NCBI RefSeq assembly: GCF_001183865.1
Contig: NZ_CP012020.1
Coordinates: forward strand, 930,001 to 994,000
Direction of reading: 5' to 3'
Length of the DNA: 64,000 nt
Source of the DNA: Methylophilus sp. TWE2
Lineage (GTDB): Bacteria > Pseudomonadota > Gammaproteobacteria > Burkholderiales > Methylophilaceae
A program made the position numbers and the translations under genes. Positions 1 to 8,834 of the stretch are shown here, one piece after another (the stretch's first letter is position 1; every line of letters starts with the position of its first letter). The notes below the pieces were generated by a model. The model worked only from the letters and a program-made list of their open reading frames with translations. It was not told the DNA's origin and ran no database searches.

Positions 1-1
1 G

Positions 2-562
2 GCCTCCGCACAAGCCTGGATAGGTGATAGTTTGCAAATATACCAAGCGCGCTTTGAGTTGCCAGTGCTATACAAGTTATATCAGGCCTGGCAAGCGGGT
101 GATCTTGTACAGGTGCAGGAGTGGGATAGCTTCTACCAAGCCGGGCGTGACACCTCTGAAGGCTGGGCAGAAACACGTCAAATGGGCTATTCTTTACGCC
201 GGTTATTGAATGACTTGAAGCCCATGTCTGAAACATTGGTGGCACAGATCAATACCTTGCAATCACCCGCTTTTCCAACCTTGTTTGCGGCCATTGCACA
301 GCATTGGCAGATTCCACCAGAGCAGGCACTTCAGGGCTATGTCTGGGGTTGGCTGGAAAATCAGGCCAGCGCTGCCATGAAAGCGGTTCCGCTCGGCCAA
401 GTGGCTGGGCAAACCATTTTGCTTGCCTTGGGCGAGCGATTGCCGCAAGTCGTTGCGAGCGCCATGCAGTTACCAGAAGGTGAAATGAGTAATTTTAATC
501 CTTTACTTAGCATCGCCGGAAGTCAACACGAAACACAATACAGCAGGTTATTCAGATCATGA
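2..562 (+). CDS. ureF: Urease accessory protein UreF (5' end cut off by window)
   Basis: UreF helps deliver nickel to apo-urease in complex with UreD(H) and UreG in the cytoplasm. The open frame runs from base 2 without a stop and reads [20 protein letters not shown], which fits the middle of UreF; the visible 186 residues are about 40 short of the usual ~225, so the start lies before the window. A TTG at 32 is inside the gene and is not its start. The stop overlaps the ureG start by 4 bp (ATGA), so the two are translationally coupled. The family assignment rests on this sequence and on the adjacent ureG. Confidence 0.9.
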   Translation, partial: ASAQAWIGDSLQIYQARFELPVLYKLYQAWQAGDLVQVQEWDSFYQAGRDTSEGWAETRQMGYSLRRLLNDLKPMSETLVAQINTLQSPAFPTLFAAIAQHWQIPPEQALQGYVWGWLENQASAAMKAVPLGQVAGQTILLALGERLPQVVASAMQLPEGEMSNFNPLLSIAGSQHETQYSRLFRS

Positions 563-1212
563 AAATACATACCCAATTTGCATCACCCACCCCTGAAGTC
601 ACTGACTATAAGGAGCCCTTGCGTGTTGGCATCGGTGGCCCGGTCGGTTCCGGCAAAACCGCGCTGACGCTGGCGTTGTGCCAGCGTTTACGCGAGGTCT
701 ACAACATTGCGGTGGTGACCAATGATATTTACACCAAGGAAGATGCGGAGTTTTTAACCCGTAACGAAGCGCTGGTGCCTGAACGTATTATCGGTGTGGA
801 AACGGGCGGCTGTCCGCACACTGCAATCCGTGAAGATGCCTCCATGAATCTGGAAGCCGTCGATCAGCTCAGCAAGCGCTTCCAGACGCTGGATATCGTG
901 TTTGTGGAAAGTGGTGGCGATAACCTCGCGGCAACGTTTAGCCCGGAATTGTCTGATTTGACGATTTATGTGATTGATGTCGCTGCCGGTGAGAAGATCC
1001 CGCGTAAAGGCGGGCCTGGCATTACCAAGTCTGATTTGCTGGTGATCAACAAGATAGACCTCGCGCCCATGGTGGGTGCCTCGCTGGAAGTGATGGATCA
1101 GGATGCCAAGCGCATGCGTGGCGAGAAGCCTTTTATTTTCAGTAATCTGAAGAGTGGCCAGGGGTTGGAAGACATCGTCGCATTTATCGAAAAGCAAGGC
1201 CTCATGCTTTAA
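559..1212 (+). CDS. ureG: Urease accessory GTPase UreG
   Basis: SIMIBI-class GTPase that powers nickel insertion into urease. The 217-residue protein has its P-loop GGPVGSGKT near residues 26-34, the switch segment [14 protein letters not shown], the nickel-binding Cys-Pro-His motif in [32 protein letters not shown], and the guanine-specificity motif NKIDLAP. Length and motif order match full-length UreG. It overlaps ureF by 4 bp and is the last gene of the urease maturation block visible here; ureJ follows about 200 bp later after a palindromic element. Confidence 0.97.
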   Translation: MKIHTQFASPTPEVTDYKEPLRVGIGGPVGSGKTALTLALCQRLREVYNIAVVTNDIYTKEDAEFLTRNEALVPERIIGVETGGCPHTAIREDASMNLEAVDQLSKRFQTLDIVFVESGGDNLAATFSPELSDLTIYVIDVAAGEKIPRKGGPGITKSDLLVINKIDLAPMVGASLEVMDQDAKRMRGEKPFIFSNLKSGQGLEDIVAFIEKQGLML

Positions 1213-1317
1213 TCAAGCAAATGCTATGCGTCCGTGGCGGTGTTGCGCGGGCTTGCCGTACTAGTTTGTGCTGTCTGCGCCCGCACGCCTTGCCACAAAC
1301 GCATAGCATTCGCTTGA
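1213..1317. repeat. Long imperfect inverted repeat between ureG and ureJ
   Basis: The outer arms TCAAGCAAATGCTATGCGT (1213-1231) and ACGCATAGCATTCGCTTGA (1299-1317) are complementary apart from one base. The inner parts (GTGGCGGTG..., and ...CGCCTTGCCAC) extend the pairing, giving a hairpin or cruciform of about 105 bp. It starts at the ureG stop codon. There is no U-tract, so it is not a standard terminator. It resembles dispersed palindromic intergenic repeats of betaproteobacteria, from memory of such sequences; copy number cannot be checked from one window. Confidence 0.7.
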
Positions 1318-1415
1318 TGATTTGAAGGTATTTCATCTTGAGTAGGGATGAATACCAAATACAGACTAGGTGGTTTAGACCACAAGTATCCCGAAATTAG
1401 AACGGAGAAGATTCA

Positions 1416-1979
1416 ATGAGAAAAAGTATTCTTTTATTTTTAAGTGCGCTCGCAGCTTCGACCAGCGCGGTTGCCCATCCTGGTCACGGCCTGGAATCAG
1501 GCTTTGCTGCAGGCTTTATGCATCCATTCAGCGGCTGGGATCACCTGCTGGTGATGTTTGCGCTGGGCATCTGGGCCGCTCGTCGTCCTGCCGCCCAAGG
1601 TTGGCAGTTGCCCGTGCTGTTTGTTTCTGTCATGGCAGTCTCAGCTTCATTCGCCATGGCCTGGTTGCCGGTCGCATTGGCTGAAGTGCTGGTGGCGGCC
1701 AGTGTGGTGGTCATGGGCTTGTTACTGATCAGCGATTTAAAAGTGCATCGTGCTGTACAAATTGGCGTCGTCAGCATCGCCGCCGCGGCACATGGCTATT
1801 TGCATGGCATGGAAATCGGCAACCAATGGTCAGGCTTGGCGGGCATGGTGCTGGCAACGGCTGTCTTGCATGCGCTGGGTTGGGTCTTGGGTCGTCAGAG
1901 CCATCCAAGCTTGCAAAAGGCCATCCAGCTGTTGGGTGGTGTGATGCTGGGCTTGGGCGCAGTGTGGATGCTGGCATAG
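1416..1979 (+). CDS. ureJ: HupE/UreJ family nickel/cobalt permease-like protein
   Basis: Small integral membrane protein of the HupE/UreJ family, members of which take up nickel or cobalt for urease or hydrogenase. The 187 residues open with a signal-like segment ending in AVAHPGHG, followed by the family hallmark HPFSGWDHLLVMFALG, with His and Asp residues proposed to bind metal, and about five further hydrophobic helices. The RBS is GGAG at about 1402-1405. It follows ureG on the same strand, so nickel supply for urease is the likely job. A rho-independent terminator lies at 2048-2080. Confidence 0.9.
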   Translation: MRKSILLFLSALAASTSAVAHPGHGLESGFAAGFMHPFSGWDHLLVMFALGIWAARRPAAQGWQLPVLFVSVMAVSASFAMAWLPVALAEVLVAASVVVMGLLLISDLKVHRAVQIGVVSIAAAAHGYLHGMEIGNQWSGLAGMVLATAVLHALGWVLGRQSHPSLQKAIQLLGGVMLGLGAVWMLA

Positions 1980-2047
1980 CTCAATCAGAGATGTATCGTT
2001 AAGGCGCTACGCTTATTCAGCAGGATTCTCAATTGCCTTATGCACCA

Positions 2048-2080
2048 TAAAAGCCAGCGTCAGTGCTGGCTTTTATTTTT
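2048..2080 (+). terminator. Rho-independent terminator after ureJ
   Basis: Stem TAAAAGCCAGC / GCTGGCTTTTA with loop GTCAGT, followed by a T-rich run (TTTTATTTTT). It closes the urease accessory block and separates it from the LRR kinase gene. Confidence 0.85.
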
Positions 2081-2157
2081 GCATCTACACACACAGTTCG
2101 TCTTGCATGCAAAGTAATTCAAGTAACATAGCGCATTCATCAATCACATTCAGTGTA

Positions 2158-3384
2158 ATGACACCCCCTAAAACCCAAGACGACACGCTCTCCCAGCTCA
2201 AGGCAGGCAAACTGCAAGGTAGCACATCCCTCAAATTAAGTGCGCAGTTAACCGAGTTTCCGTCTGAGATTTTTGAGTTAGCCGATAGCCTGGAAATTCT
2301 GGACTTGTCCGGCAATGCACTCACTGATTTGCCTGCTGATTTATATCGCCTGAAAAAACTGCGCATTCTTTTTTGCTCAAACAACCAGTTTACGCACCTG
2401 CCAGAAGTGCTGGGGCAATGCGAAAACTTAAGTATGATTGGTTTTAAAGCTAACCAGATCAAACACATCACTGAAAGCGCCATCCCCACCCACACCTTAC
2501 GCTGGTTTATCGTCACAGATAACGCGCTGACCCAGGTGCCGCATGCCCTGGGTGAGTGCAGCAAGCTACAAAAACTCATGCTGGCAGGGAATCGGCTCAG
2601 CAGCTTGCCCGCCAGCCTGGCAAATTGCCACGCCTTAGAGCTATTGCGGATTTCTGCCAATCAGTTTGAGACCTTGCCTGATTTTTTATTCGACTTACCC
2701 AAACTCACCTGGCTGGCTTATGCTGGCAACCCTTTTTGTAACACTATCGAGCAAGCTTTAATCAGCCAACATCACATACAGCACATCGACTGGCAAGCCC
2801 TGACGTTGCAACAGGTACTAGGTGAAGGGGCCTCTGGCGTCACCTATCAGGCGTTGATGCAAGACGAGGGTGAGCATGAGCCTGTGGCGGTAAAACTCTT
2901 TAAGAGTGGACTCACCAGCGATGGCCTGCCGCGTTGCGAAATGCACGCCAATCTGCTGGCGGGGGAGCATCCCAATTTAGTCGGCGTTACGGGCGTGATA
3001 CACAATCACCCGCAAGGCATACAAGGTTTGGTGATGCCATTGCTGAATCCCCATTTAAAAGTACTGGCAAAGCCCCCGAGCTATGAAAGTTGCACGCGCG
3101 ATGTCTACGCGGATGACTTAAAACTCACGCTACAACAAGCCGAATTTATTTTAAAAGGCATCACGCAAGCTGCAGAGCATCTGCATGCTAATGGCCTTAT
3201 GCACGGTGATTTATATGCGCACAATATTTTGTGGGGCGCTGAAAAGGTTGTGTTAAGTGATTTGGGCGGCGCCTCATTTTTACCTTTAGATAACCCAGCA
3301 CTTACGAAAAAAATACTTAAACTGGAAGCCAGGGCATTAGCGGTGTTGGCTGAAGAATTGGAAGCGGTTGTAAGTGAGCGGTGA
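2158..3384 (+). CDS. Leucine-rich-repeat protein with C-terminal Ser/Thr-type protein kinase domain
   Basis: A 408-residue protein joining LRRs to a eukaryotic-like kinase. Residues ~25-215 hold repeats of the LxxLxLSxNxLxxLP type (LEILDLSGNALTDLP, LRILFCSNNQFTHLP, LQKLMLAGNRLSSLP). The kinase follows from ~230: glycine loop LGEGASGVTYQA, lysine motif VAVKLF, catalytic loop HGDLYAHN (HRD replaced by HGD), and SDLGGAS in place of DFG. Metal and catalytic Asp and Asn are kept, so activity is plausible. An upstream ATG at 2107 would add 17 residues; 2158 is preferred because family members begin shortly before the DTLSQLKAG segment. Neither start has a clear RBS. Substrate unknown; it sits alone between urease and the hybrid kinase. 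Confidence 0.85.
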   Translation: MTPPKTQDDTLSQLKAGKLQGSTSLKLSAQLTEFPSEIFELADSLEILDLSGNALTDLPADLYRLKKLRILFCSNNQFTHLPEVLGQCENLSMIGFKANQIKHITESAIPTHTLRWFIVTDNALTQVPHALGECSKLQKLMLAGNRLSSLPASLANCHALELLRISANQFETLPDFLFDLPKLTWLAYAGNPFCNTIEQALISQHHIQHIDWQALTLQQVLGEGASGVTYQALMQDEGEHEPVAVKLFKSGLTSDGLPRCEMHANLLAGEHPNLVGVTGVIHNHPQGIQGLVMPLLNPHLKVLAKPPSYESCTRDVYADDLKLTLQQAEFILKGITQAAEHLHANGLMHGDLYAHNILWGAEKVVLSDLGGASFLPLDNPALTKKILKLEARALAVLAEELEAVVSER

Positions 3385-3454
3385 TGAGGGAATACAGGCA
3401 TAGCGTTGTGTCGAATTTTAATCACTCTGGCGCTGTGCTTTTATGGCGCATTCC

Positions 3455-3472
3455 CTACGTCAATTAACGTAG
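3455..3472. promoter_or_regulatory. CTACGT-N6-ACGTAG palindrome upstream of the hybrid kinase gene
   Basis: A perfect 6-bp inverted repeat with a 6-bp spacer (CAATTA), about 90 bp upstream of the kinase start codon in a 176-bp intergenic region. Palindromes with TACGTA-like half-sites are typical operators of LuxR/FixJ-type response regulators. The RR at 7001-7936 is such a protein, so autoregulation is a reasonable inference. Confidence 0.35.
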
Positions 3473-3560
3473 TGATTGCATGAACGAACTCTCCTAGTAT
3501 ATGCTCGGGAAAAAGCTGGCCTTGTTCCCAACCTGGCTATTGATACTTAAGGATTGTTGA

Positions 3561-6500
3561 TTGTCTACCCCGTCCACTTCTGTATTATCCACCGAAATAC
3601 GTGCTGAGCCGATACAGCGTATCGTGAAGATTCGTCGCGACTATAACAATTGGGTGGCGAATGAAACGATAGAGGATTATGCCTTGCGCTACACGCCACG
3701 GGCGTTCCGCAAGTGGTCTATTTTGCGCGTTTCTAATACGGCGCTGGGGGCAATTTCGTTTTTGGTGCTGGAGGCGATTGGCGGCACGATTACCATCAAT
3801 TATGGTTTTCCGAATGCCATGTGGGCGATTCTGGCCGTTGGCCTGATGATCTTCTTAACGGGCTTGCCCATCAGCTATTACGCGGCCAAGTATGGCCTGG
3901 ATATGGACCTGCTGACGCGTGGGGCTGGTTTTGGCTATATAGGCTCGACCATTTCCTCGTTTGTGTATGCCTCGTTTACCTTTATTTTGCTTTCGCTCGA
4001 AGCGGCGATTATGGGGTATGCGCTTGAGCTGTATTTCCACTTGCCGCTTTACCTGGGTTACCTGGTCAGTGCGCTGATTGTGATTCCGCTGGTCACGCAT
4101 GGGGTGACGCTGATTAGCCGGATACAAATGATTACGCAACCGATCTGGATTGCCTTGATGTTTTTGCCCTTCCTGGCGATTCTCAAGATGGACCCAGGGA
4201 TCTTTGACAGATTAAGTCATTTTGCCGGTATTTCTGCCAATGGCGGAGAGTTCAATTGGATGTTGTTTGGCGCGGCAACGGCGGTGGGTGTAGCCCTGAT
4301 TCCACAAATTGGTGAGCAGGTCGATTTTCTGCGTTTTATGCCGGAGCGCAACAAGGAAAATTACTGGCGCTGGAACCTGGGGGTATTGATGGCCGGGCCT
4401 GGGTGGGTGATTCTGGGCATGCTCAAAATGTTTGCCGGGGCTTTGCTGGCCTATATGGTATTTAATCGGGATATGCCGCTGTCTTCTGCGATCAATCCGA
4501 CGCATATGTACTGGGTTGGATTTGGGCATGTGTTCAGTAACCCCGAAGTCGCTTTGGCAGTGACTGCGCTATTTGTGTGCGTATCGCAAATCAAGGTCAA
4601 TATGACCAATGCCTATGCCGGTTCTCTGGCGTGGTCTAACTTTTTTGCCCGCCTCACGCATAGCCATCCTGGCCGGATTGTCTGGGTGGTGTTTAACGTG
4701 ATGATCGCCATTGTGCTCATGGAGCTCAATGTCTTTCAGGCGCTGGAAGAAATATTAGGCTTGTACGCCAATATTGCCATTGCCTGGATTGCAGCTGTGG
4801 TGGCTGACCTGGTCATCAACAAGCCTCTGGGTTTGAGTCCCAAAGGGATTGAATTCCGGCGTGCTTATTTGTATGACATCAATCCGGTGGGCGTCGGTGC
4901 CATGTTTGTAGCCTCGGCCGTGTCCATTGTGGCTTATACCGGAGCCATGGGTCCGTTGGCACAGTCTTTTTCGACCTTTATTTCCCTGTTTACAGCCTTA
5001 GTGCTGTCACCGTTGATTGCATGGGGCACCAAGGGTAAGTATTACCTGGCGAGGCCACGCCCCAAGTACTTGCAACCCAATGCGACCAAGCAATGTGTCA
5101 TTTGCGAGCGTGAATATGAGGTCAGCGACATGGCACATTGCCCGGCTTACGGTGGTGCGATTTGCTCCCTGTGCTGCTGCCTGGATGCCCGCTGCCATGA
5201 TGCATGCAAGCCACATGGTCGCCTGAGTGCGCAATGGGAGGCATTAAATAAAAGGATTTTACCCAAACAATTATGGCCACATCTCAATGGCGGCGTTGCG
5301 CACTTTTTGTTATTGATGGTCATTGCTGTGCTTTTATTTGGGGCCACGATCAGCCTGATTTACCTGCATGATGCCTTGACCATCGGTCGTGAGTCTCCGG
5401 AATTGATGCATCATTTCAGGCTGGGTTACCTGAAGGTGTTTGTGGCCATGCTGTTTTTGGGTGGAATTGTGGCCTGGTGGCTGGTATTAACCTCAGCCAG
5501 CCGGCGTGTGGCACAGGAAGAATCGAACCGGCAAACGGGTTTGTTGCTTGAGGAAATTGAGTCACACAAGAAAACCGATGCGCAGTTACAAAAGGCGCGC
5601 CGCTTGGCAGAGGAGGCCAACCAGGCCAAGAGCCGTTACATTACCGGCATTAGCCACGAGTTGCGGACACCCCTGAATAGTATTCTGGGCTATGCGCAAT
5701 TGCTGACCAATGATGATAGCATCCCGGAACATCGCAGGCAGGCAATCAGGACCATCAGCCGCGGCGGCGAACATTTGCTGTCATTGATTGAAAGTACGCT
5801 GGATATCGCGCGTATTGAGAGCGGCAAGATGGCGTTTGATGTTAAGCCGTTGCATTTCCCTGAGTTTATTGGCCAGATCGTCAGCATGTTTGAAATCCAG
5901 GCGCAAAACAAGGGGCTGGCGTTCTATTTTGAGCAGCAAGGTCATTTGCCTGAATATGTACGGGCAGATCATAAGCGGTTGATGCAGATTCTGGTGAATA
6001 TCCTGGGTAATGCAGTCAAATTTACAACCAAGGGTAGTGTGACTTTCCGCGTGAGCTATGCACGCGAGATTGCACAAATTGATATTGAAGATACCGGCCC
6101 AGGCATTGCGCCTAATGAGGTGGAAAAGATTTTTGAACCGTTTGAGCGTGGCAGTGCTGCGGATGTGGTTGGCATTGGTGGTACTGGTCTCGGGTTAACT
6201 ATCAGTAAACTACTGACCCAGCTCATGGGCGGTGAAATGCATTTTGACAGCGTGCTGGGCCGCGGCACCCGCTTTGAAATTCGCCTGTTCTTGCCGCAAA
6301 TCCGGGAGACGGCGCATCTATCCAAAAAAGCGGTGCGTCAGCGTATTGGTTACGAAGGGCCGATACGCACCATACTGGTGGTGGATAATGAACAGGTTGA
6401 CCGCGAGTTGTTACGCAATACCTTGCAACCACTCGGCTTTATTGTGCATGAAGCCGGTAACGGTCAAGCGTGTGTCAACCAGTATCAGATGATTCATGCC

Positions 6501-7004
6501 GACCTGATCCTCATGGATCTGGCGATGCCGGTCATGGATGGCTGGGAGGCGGCCTATATTATCCGCCAGGTACATCACGCCAAATTGCCGATAGCGATTA
6601 TTTCGGCCAATGCCTATGACCGTAGCCTGGATAATCAGGCCAAAATTCCGGCGCAGGACTTTTTTGTCAAACCGGTTAACTTGAACGAGGTCCTGGACTG
6701 GATAGGCAATCAATTGGGTCTGACCTGGCGTTATGCCGACAGTGCAGAGAACAAACTGCTGCCAGCGTCCACCGCAGCCGAATCTTCAGCCGATGGGGTA
6801 TCATTGCCGCCGATTCCTGATGTGTTGCTGGAAAACCTGGCACAGTTCGCACGCATGGGGTATGTCAAGGGTGTGCGTGAGGTGCTGGCTACCCTCAACC
6901 GTGAACATTCACAGCATCAAACCTTGATTAATGCATTACAACAGGCCATGGAACGTTTTGATTTTGCTAAACTGCAAAGCTTGCTTGAGGAGCACGCCAA
7001 ATGA
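3561..7004 (+). CDS. Hybrid sensor histidine kinase with N-terminal NCS1 (purine/cytosine-type) transporter domain
   Basis: A 1147-residue fusion. Residues ~40-500 form a 12-helix permease of the NCS1 family (cytosine/purine/allantoin transporters). A cysteine-rich segment starting near residue 512 follows (CVICEREYE, then CSLCCCLDARCHDACKPH), which looks able to bind zinc. Two more membrane helices lie near 575-600 and 625-650. Then come a coiled linker, HisKA with ISHELRTPLNSILGYAQLL (phospho-His ~699), HATPase_c with DTGPGIAP and GTGLGLTIS, and a receiver domain with phospho-Asp ~986 (LILMDLAMPVMDG). The tail after ~1055 is helical. The start is TTG at 3561. The RR gene overlaps by 4 bp. 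The architecture recalls CbrA (SLC5 transporter plus kinase), but with a nucleobase-type permease. Ligand unknown; the urease neighbourhood suggests urea or purine-derived nitrogen (inference). Confidence 0.9.
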   Translation: MSTPSTSVLSTEIRAEPIQRIVKIRRDYNNWVANETIEDYALRYTPRAFRKWSILRVSNTALGAISFLVLEAIGGTITINYGFPNAMWAILAVGLMIFLTGLPISYYAAKYGLDMDLLTRGAGFGYIGSTISSFVYASFTFILLSLEAAIMGYALELYFHLPLYLGYLVSALIVIPLVTHGVTLISRIQMITQPIWIALMFLPFLAILKMDPGIFDRLSHFAGISANGGEFNWMLFGAATAVGVALIPQIGEQVDFLRFMPERNKENYWRWNLGVLMAGPGWVILGMLKMFAGALLAYMVFNRDMPLSSAINPTHMYWVGFGHVFSNPEVALAVTALFVCVSQIKVNMTNAYAGSLAWSNFFARLTHSHPGRIVWVVFNVMIAIVLMELNVFQALEEILGLYANIAIAWIAAVVADLVINKPLGLSPKGIEFRRAYLYDINPVGVGAMFVASAVSIVAYTGAMGPLAQSFSTFISLFTALVLSPLIAWGTKGKYYLARPRPKYLQPNATKQCVICEREYEVSDMAHCPAYGGAICSLCCCLDARCHDACKPHGRLSAQWEALNKRILPKQLWPHLNGGVAHFLLLMVIAVLLFGATISLIYLHDALTIGRESPELMHHFRLGYLKVFVAMLFLGGIVAWWLVLTSASRRVAQEESNRQTGLLLEEIESHKKTDAQLQKARRLAEEANQAKSRYITGISHELRTPLNSILGYAQLLTNDDSIPEHRRQAIRTISRGGEHLLSLIESTLDIARIESGKMAFDVKPLHFPEFIGQIVSMFEIQAQNKGLAFYFEQQGHLPEYVRADHKRLMQILVNILGNAVKFTTKGSVTFRVSYAREIAQIDIEDTGPGIAPNEVEKIFEPFERGSAADVVGIGGTGLGLTISKLLTQLMGGEMHFDSVLGRGTRFEIRLFLPQIRETAHLSKKAVRQRIGYEGPIRTILVVDNEQVDRELLRNTLQPLGFIVHEAGNGQACVNQYQMIHADLILMDLAMPVMDGWEAAYIIRQVHHAKLPIAIISANAYDRSLDNQAKIPAQDFFVKPVNLNEVLDWIGNQLGLTWRYADSAENKLLPASTAAESSADGVSLPPIPDVLLENLAQFARMGYVKGVREVLATLNREHSQHQTLINALQQAMERFDFAKLQSLLEEHAK

Positions 7005-7936
7005 CTACCAGTCCAAACCATACCGTGTTAATTGTGGATGATGTGCCAGAAAACCTGGCCTATCTGCATGATGCACTGGATGAGTCCGGCTACCAGGTCT
7101 ATGTCGCGAACTCGGGCGAGATGGCATTGCAGGTGGCACACCTGATGCAGCCGCATGTGATTTTAATGGATGCCATGATGCCGGGGCTGGATGGTTTTGC
7201 CACCTGCAGGCGCATCAAGGCTGCGGCAGAAACGCAGCATATCCCGGTGATTTTTATGACCGGCCTGACAGAAGTGGAGCACGTGACCATGGCGTTTGAT
7301 GCAGGTGGTGTGGATTACGTGACCAAGCCGGTACGTCCGGCAGAAGTCTTGGCCCGCCTTAAAGTCCATGTCCAAAATGCGACGAAAATGCACCAGGCAA
7401 CTTCAGCGCTGGATGCTTTTGGCCAGGCAACGATTGCGATCCTGCCTACTGACAAACGCCTGGTGTGGCAAACCCCGCTGGCCAAGCAATACCTGGAGCA
7501 GTATTTTGCCGAGTGGGCCGCCAAGGAGGCCTACAGTGCGGTCCAAACCTTGCCTCCCATGATTTACCTGTGGCTGGAAAGCTGCATCCAGCAGTTTTCC
7601 AGTGGTCAGTCCATGCAAACGCTCAACGTCAACCAGGGCAATGCCCGCTTAAGCCTGACGGTAGCCAATACCAGCGAGGAGCAATGGGTGGTGGTCTTGC
7701 GTGAATACTCTGACGAAGCGCAGATTGAGTCGCTGGGAAAATTGTTCCAGCTCACCAAACGCGAGTCCGAAGTGTTGTATTGGACTGTCAAAGGCAAAAC
7801 CAACAAGGATGTGGGTGAAATTCTGGGTACCAGCCCTCGGACCATCAACAAGCACCTTGAGCATGTATTCCAGAAGCTGGGCGTAGAAACCAGAACCGCT
7901 GCCGCCTCGCTAGTGGCGTCTAAAATCAAGTTTTAG
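7001..7936 (+). CDS. LuxR/NarL-type response regulator partnered with the transporter-kinase
   Basis: A 311-residue regulator. The N-terminal receiver (VLIVDDVPENLAYL) has acceptor Asp57 in LMDAMMPGLDG and the conserved Lys in VTKPVRP. A variable middle region (~130-235) follows, then a C-terminal LuxR-type helix-turn-helix: LTKRESEVLYWTVKGKTNKDVGEILGTSPRTINKHLEHVFQKL. The middle region is longer than in plain NarL proteins. The gene overlaps the hybrid kinase by 4 bp, so they form a two-gene signalling operon. A CTACGT/ACGTAG palindrome upstream of the kinase is a candidate binding site. Confidence 0.93.
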   Translation: MTTSPNHTVLIVDDVPENLAYLHDALDESGYQVYVANSGEMALQVAHLMQPHVILMDAMMPGLDGFATCRRIKAAAETQHIPVIFMTGLTEVEHVTMAFDAGGVDYVTKPVRPAEVLARLKVHVQNATKMHQATSALDAFGQATIAILPTDKRLVWQTPLAKQYLEQYFAEWAAKEAYSAVQTLPPMIYLWLESCIQQFSSGQSMQTLNVNQGNARLSLTVANTSEEQWVVVLREYSDEAQIESLGKLFQLTKRESEVLYWTVKGKTNKDVGEILGTSPRTINKHLEHVFQKLGVETRTAAASLVASKIKF

Positions 7937-8028
7937 CGGCATTCCTGAACAAATGATTTGATATGAGGAATTCATCCAATATCCAGTGTGGGTATTTGGA
8001 ATCCTTATCGCGAATCAGGAGATGCCGC
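7936..8028. repeat. Cruciform-type inverted repeat between convergent genes
   Basis: Outer arms GCGGCATTCCTGA (7936-7948) and TCAGGAGATGCCGC (8015-8028) are complementary apart from a one-base indel. Inside, GGAATTCATCCAATATCC and GGGTATTTGGAATCC pair imperfectly. The whole 93-bp stretch can fold into one long hairpin. It begins just after the response regulator stop and lies between convergent genes, so it may act as a barrier or terminator, although no U-tract is visible. Confidence 0.5.
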
Positions 8029-8042
8029 AAACTGACTTTCAT

Positions 8043-8693
8043 TTATTTCAACTTGCTTTGAGCCAGTTTTAACCCTTCTTCTACTTCTTGTTTACGTCCA
8101 GAATCTGCATCTTCACGGCCTGGTCGTGCGGGTGCCTGCAACGCTTTCTGGTAGTAGGTCACGGCCTGGCTGTAATCGCCCTGGGCACGCAAAAAGTCAG
8201 CATAGAAATAATTGCTGTCTATACCATTCGGGTTCAGTTGTAGGGCTTTCTCAAGATATTCTCGGCCTTTTTTCTTGTCGCCAAAGCCTATGGGCCAACC
8301 AGGCACGCGGAAATAGAGTGACCCCAGTGTGGTATAAGCCGACCCATTTAATGCTTGCGGATTGCTTTTAATACTTGCCAGCAACAAGTCGCGCGCTTGC
8401 TCCGCGGCTTTAAGGGCATTCATCGGGTGTAATGGCCCCATGCTTTTTGCGTATCCACTCAGTACAATCGCCTCCCAAATCATGGCTTCACTGGCTTCGG
8501 GATTTTTTGCTGACAGTTGATGAGCTTGTTCCGTGAGTGCTTTGAAAGCCGTCTCTTGCTGGTCTTTAGGGGTTTGGTAAGTGGCTTTTGCCCAGGCATG
8601 TTGCAGGCTGGCCAGTTCACTATCCAGAATTTCATCTGCCAAGGCGGATTGGGTCAAGAAAACCAGGCAGGTATATAACATCCAACGTTTCAC
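8043..8693 (-). CDS. Secreted tetratricopeptide-repeat protein
   Basis: A 216-residue protein starting at GTG 8693, preceded by a good RBS (GAGGAG, 6-nt spacing); upstream in-frame codons lack one. The N terminus KRWMLYTCLVFLTQSALADE is a signal peptide. The rest is helical with TPR-like units (TLGSLYFRVPG..., YLEKALQLNPNGIDSNYFYADFLRAQGDYSQAVTYYQKAL). It resembles periplasmic TPR proteins that scaffold other factors; no catalytic residues are visible and the exact role is unknown. It stands alone, convergent with the two-component operon. Confidence 0.8.
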   Translation of the reverse strand: MKRWMLYTCLVFLTQSALADEILDSELASLQHAWAKATYQTPKDQQETAFKALTEQAHQLSAKNPEASEAMIWEAIVLSGYAKSMGPLHPMNALKAAEQARDLLLASIKSNPQALNGSAYTTLGSLYFRVPGWPIGFGDKKKGREYLEKALQLNPNGIDSNYFYADFLRAQGDYSQAVTYYQKALQAPARPGREDADSGRKQEVEEGLKLAQSKLK

Positions 8694-8834
8694 ATTCGCT
8701 CCTCGTTTAAATAAATGACTTTTTGCAATAACAATGCCAGTTTGCAAAGGCAGATGCACTTGGAAGATTGTTTATAAAAATCAATTGGTTGAGATTGGAT
8801 GTTTGTTCTGTTTTAATGTCAGGCAAAAATGATT

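Noticed and set aside
2107..2157. Extended N terminus of the LRR kinase
   Set aside because: The added residues are polar and unlike family N termini; neither start has a good RBS, so the shorter form is preferred.
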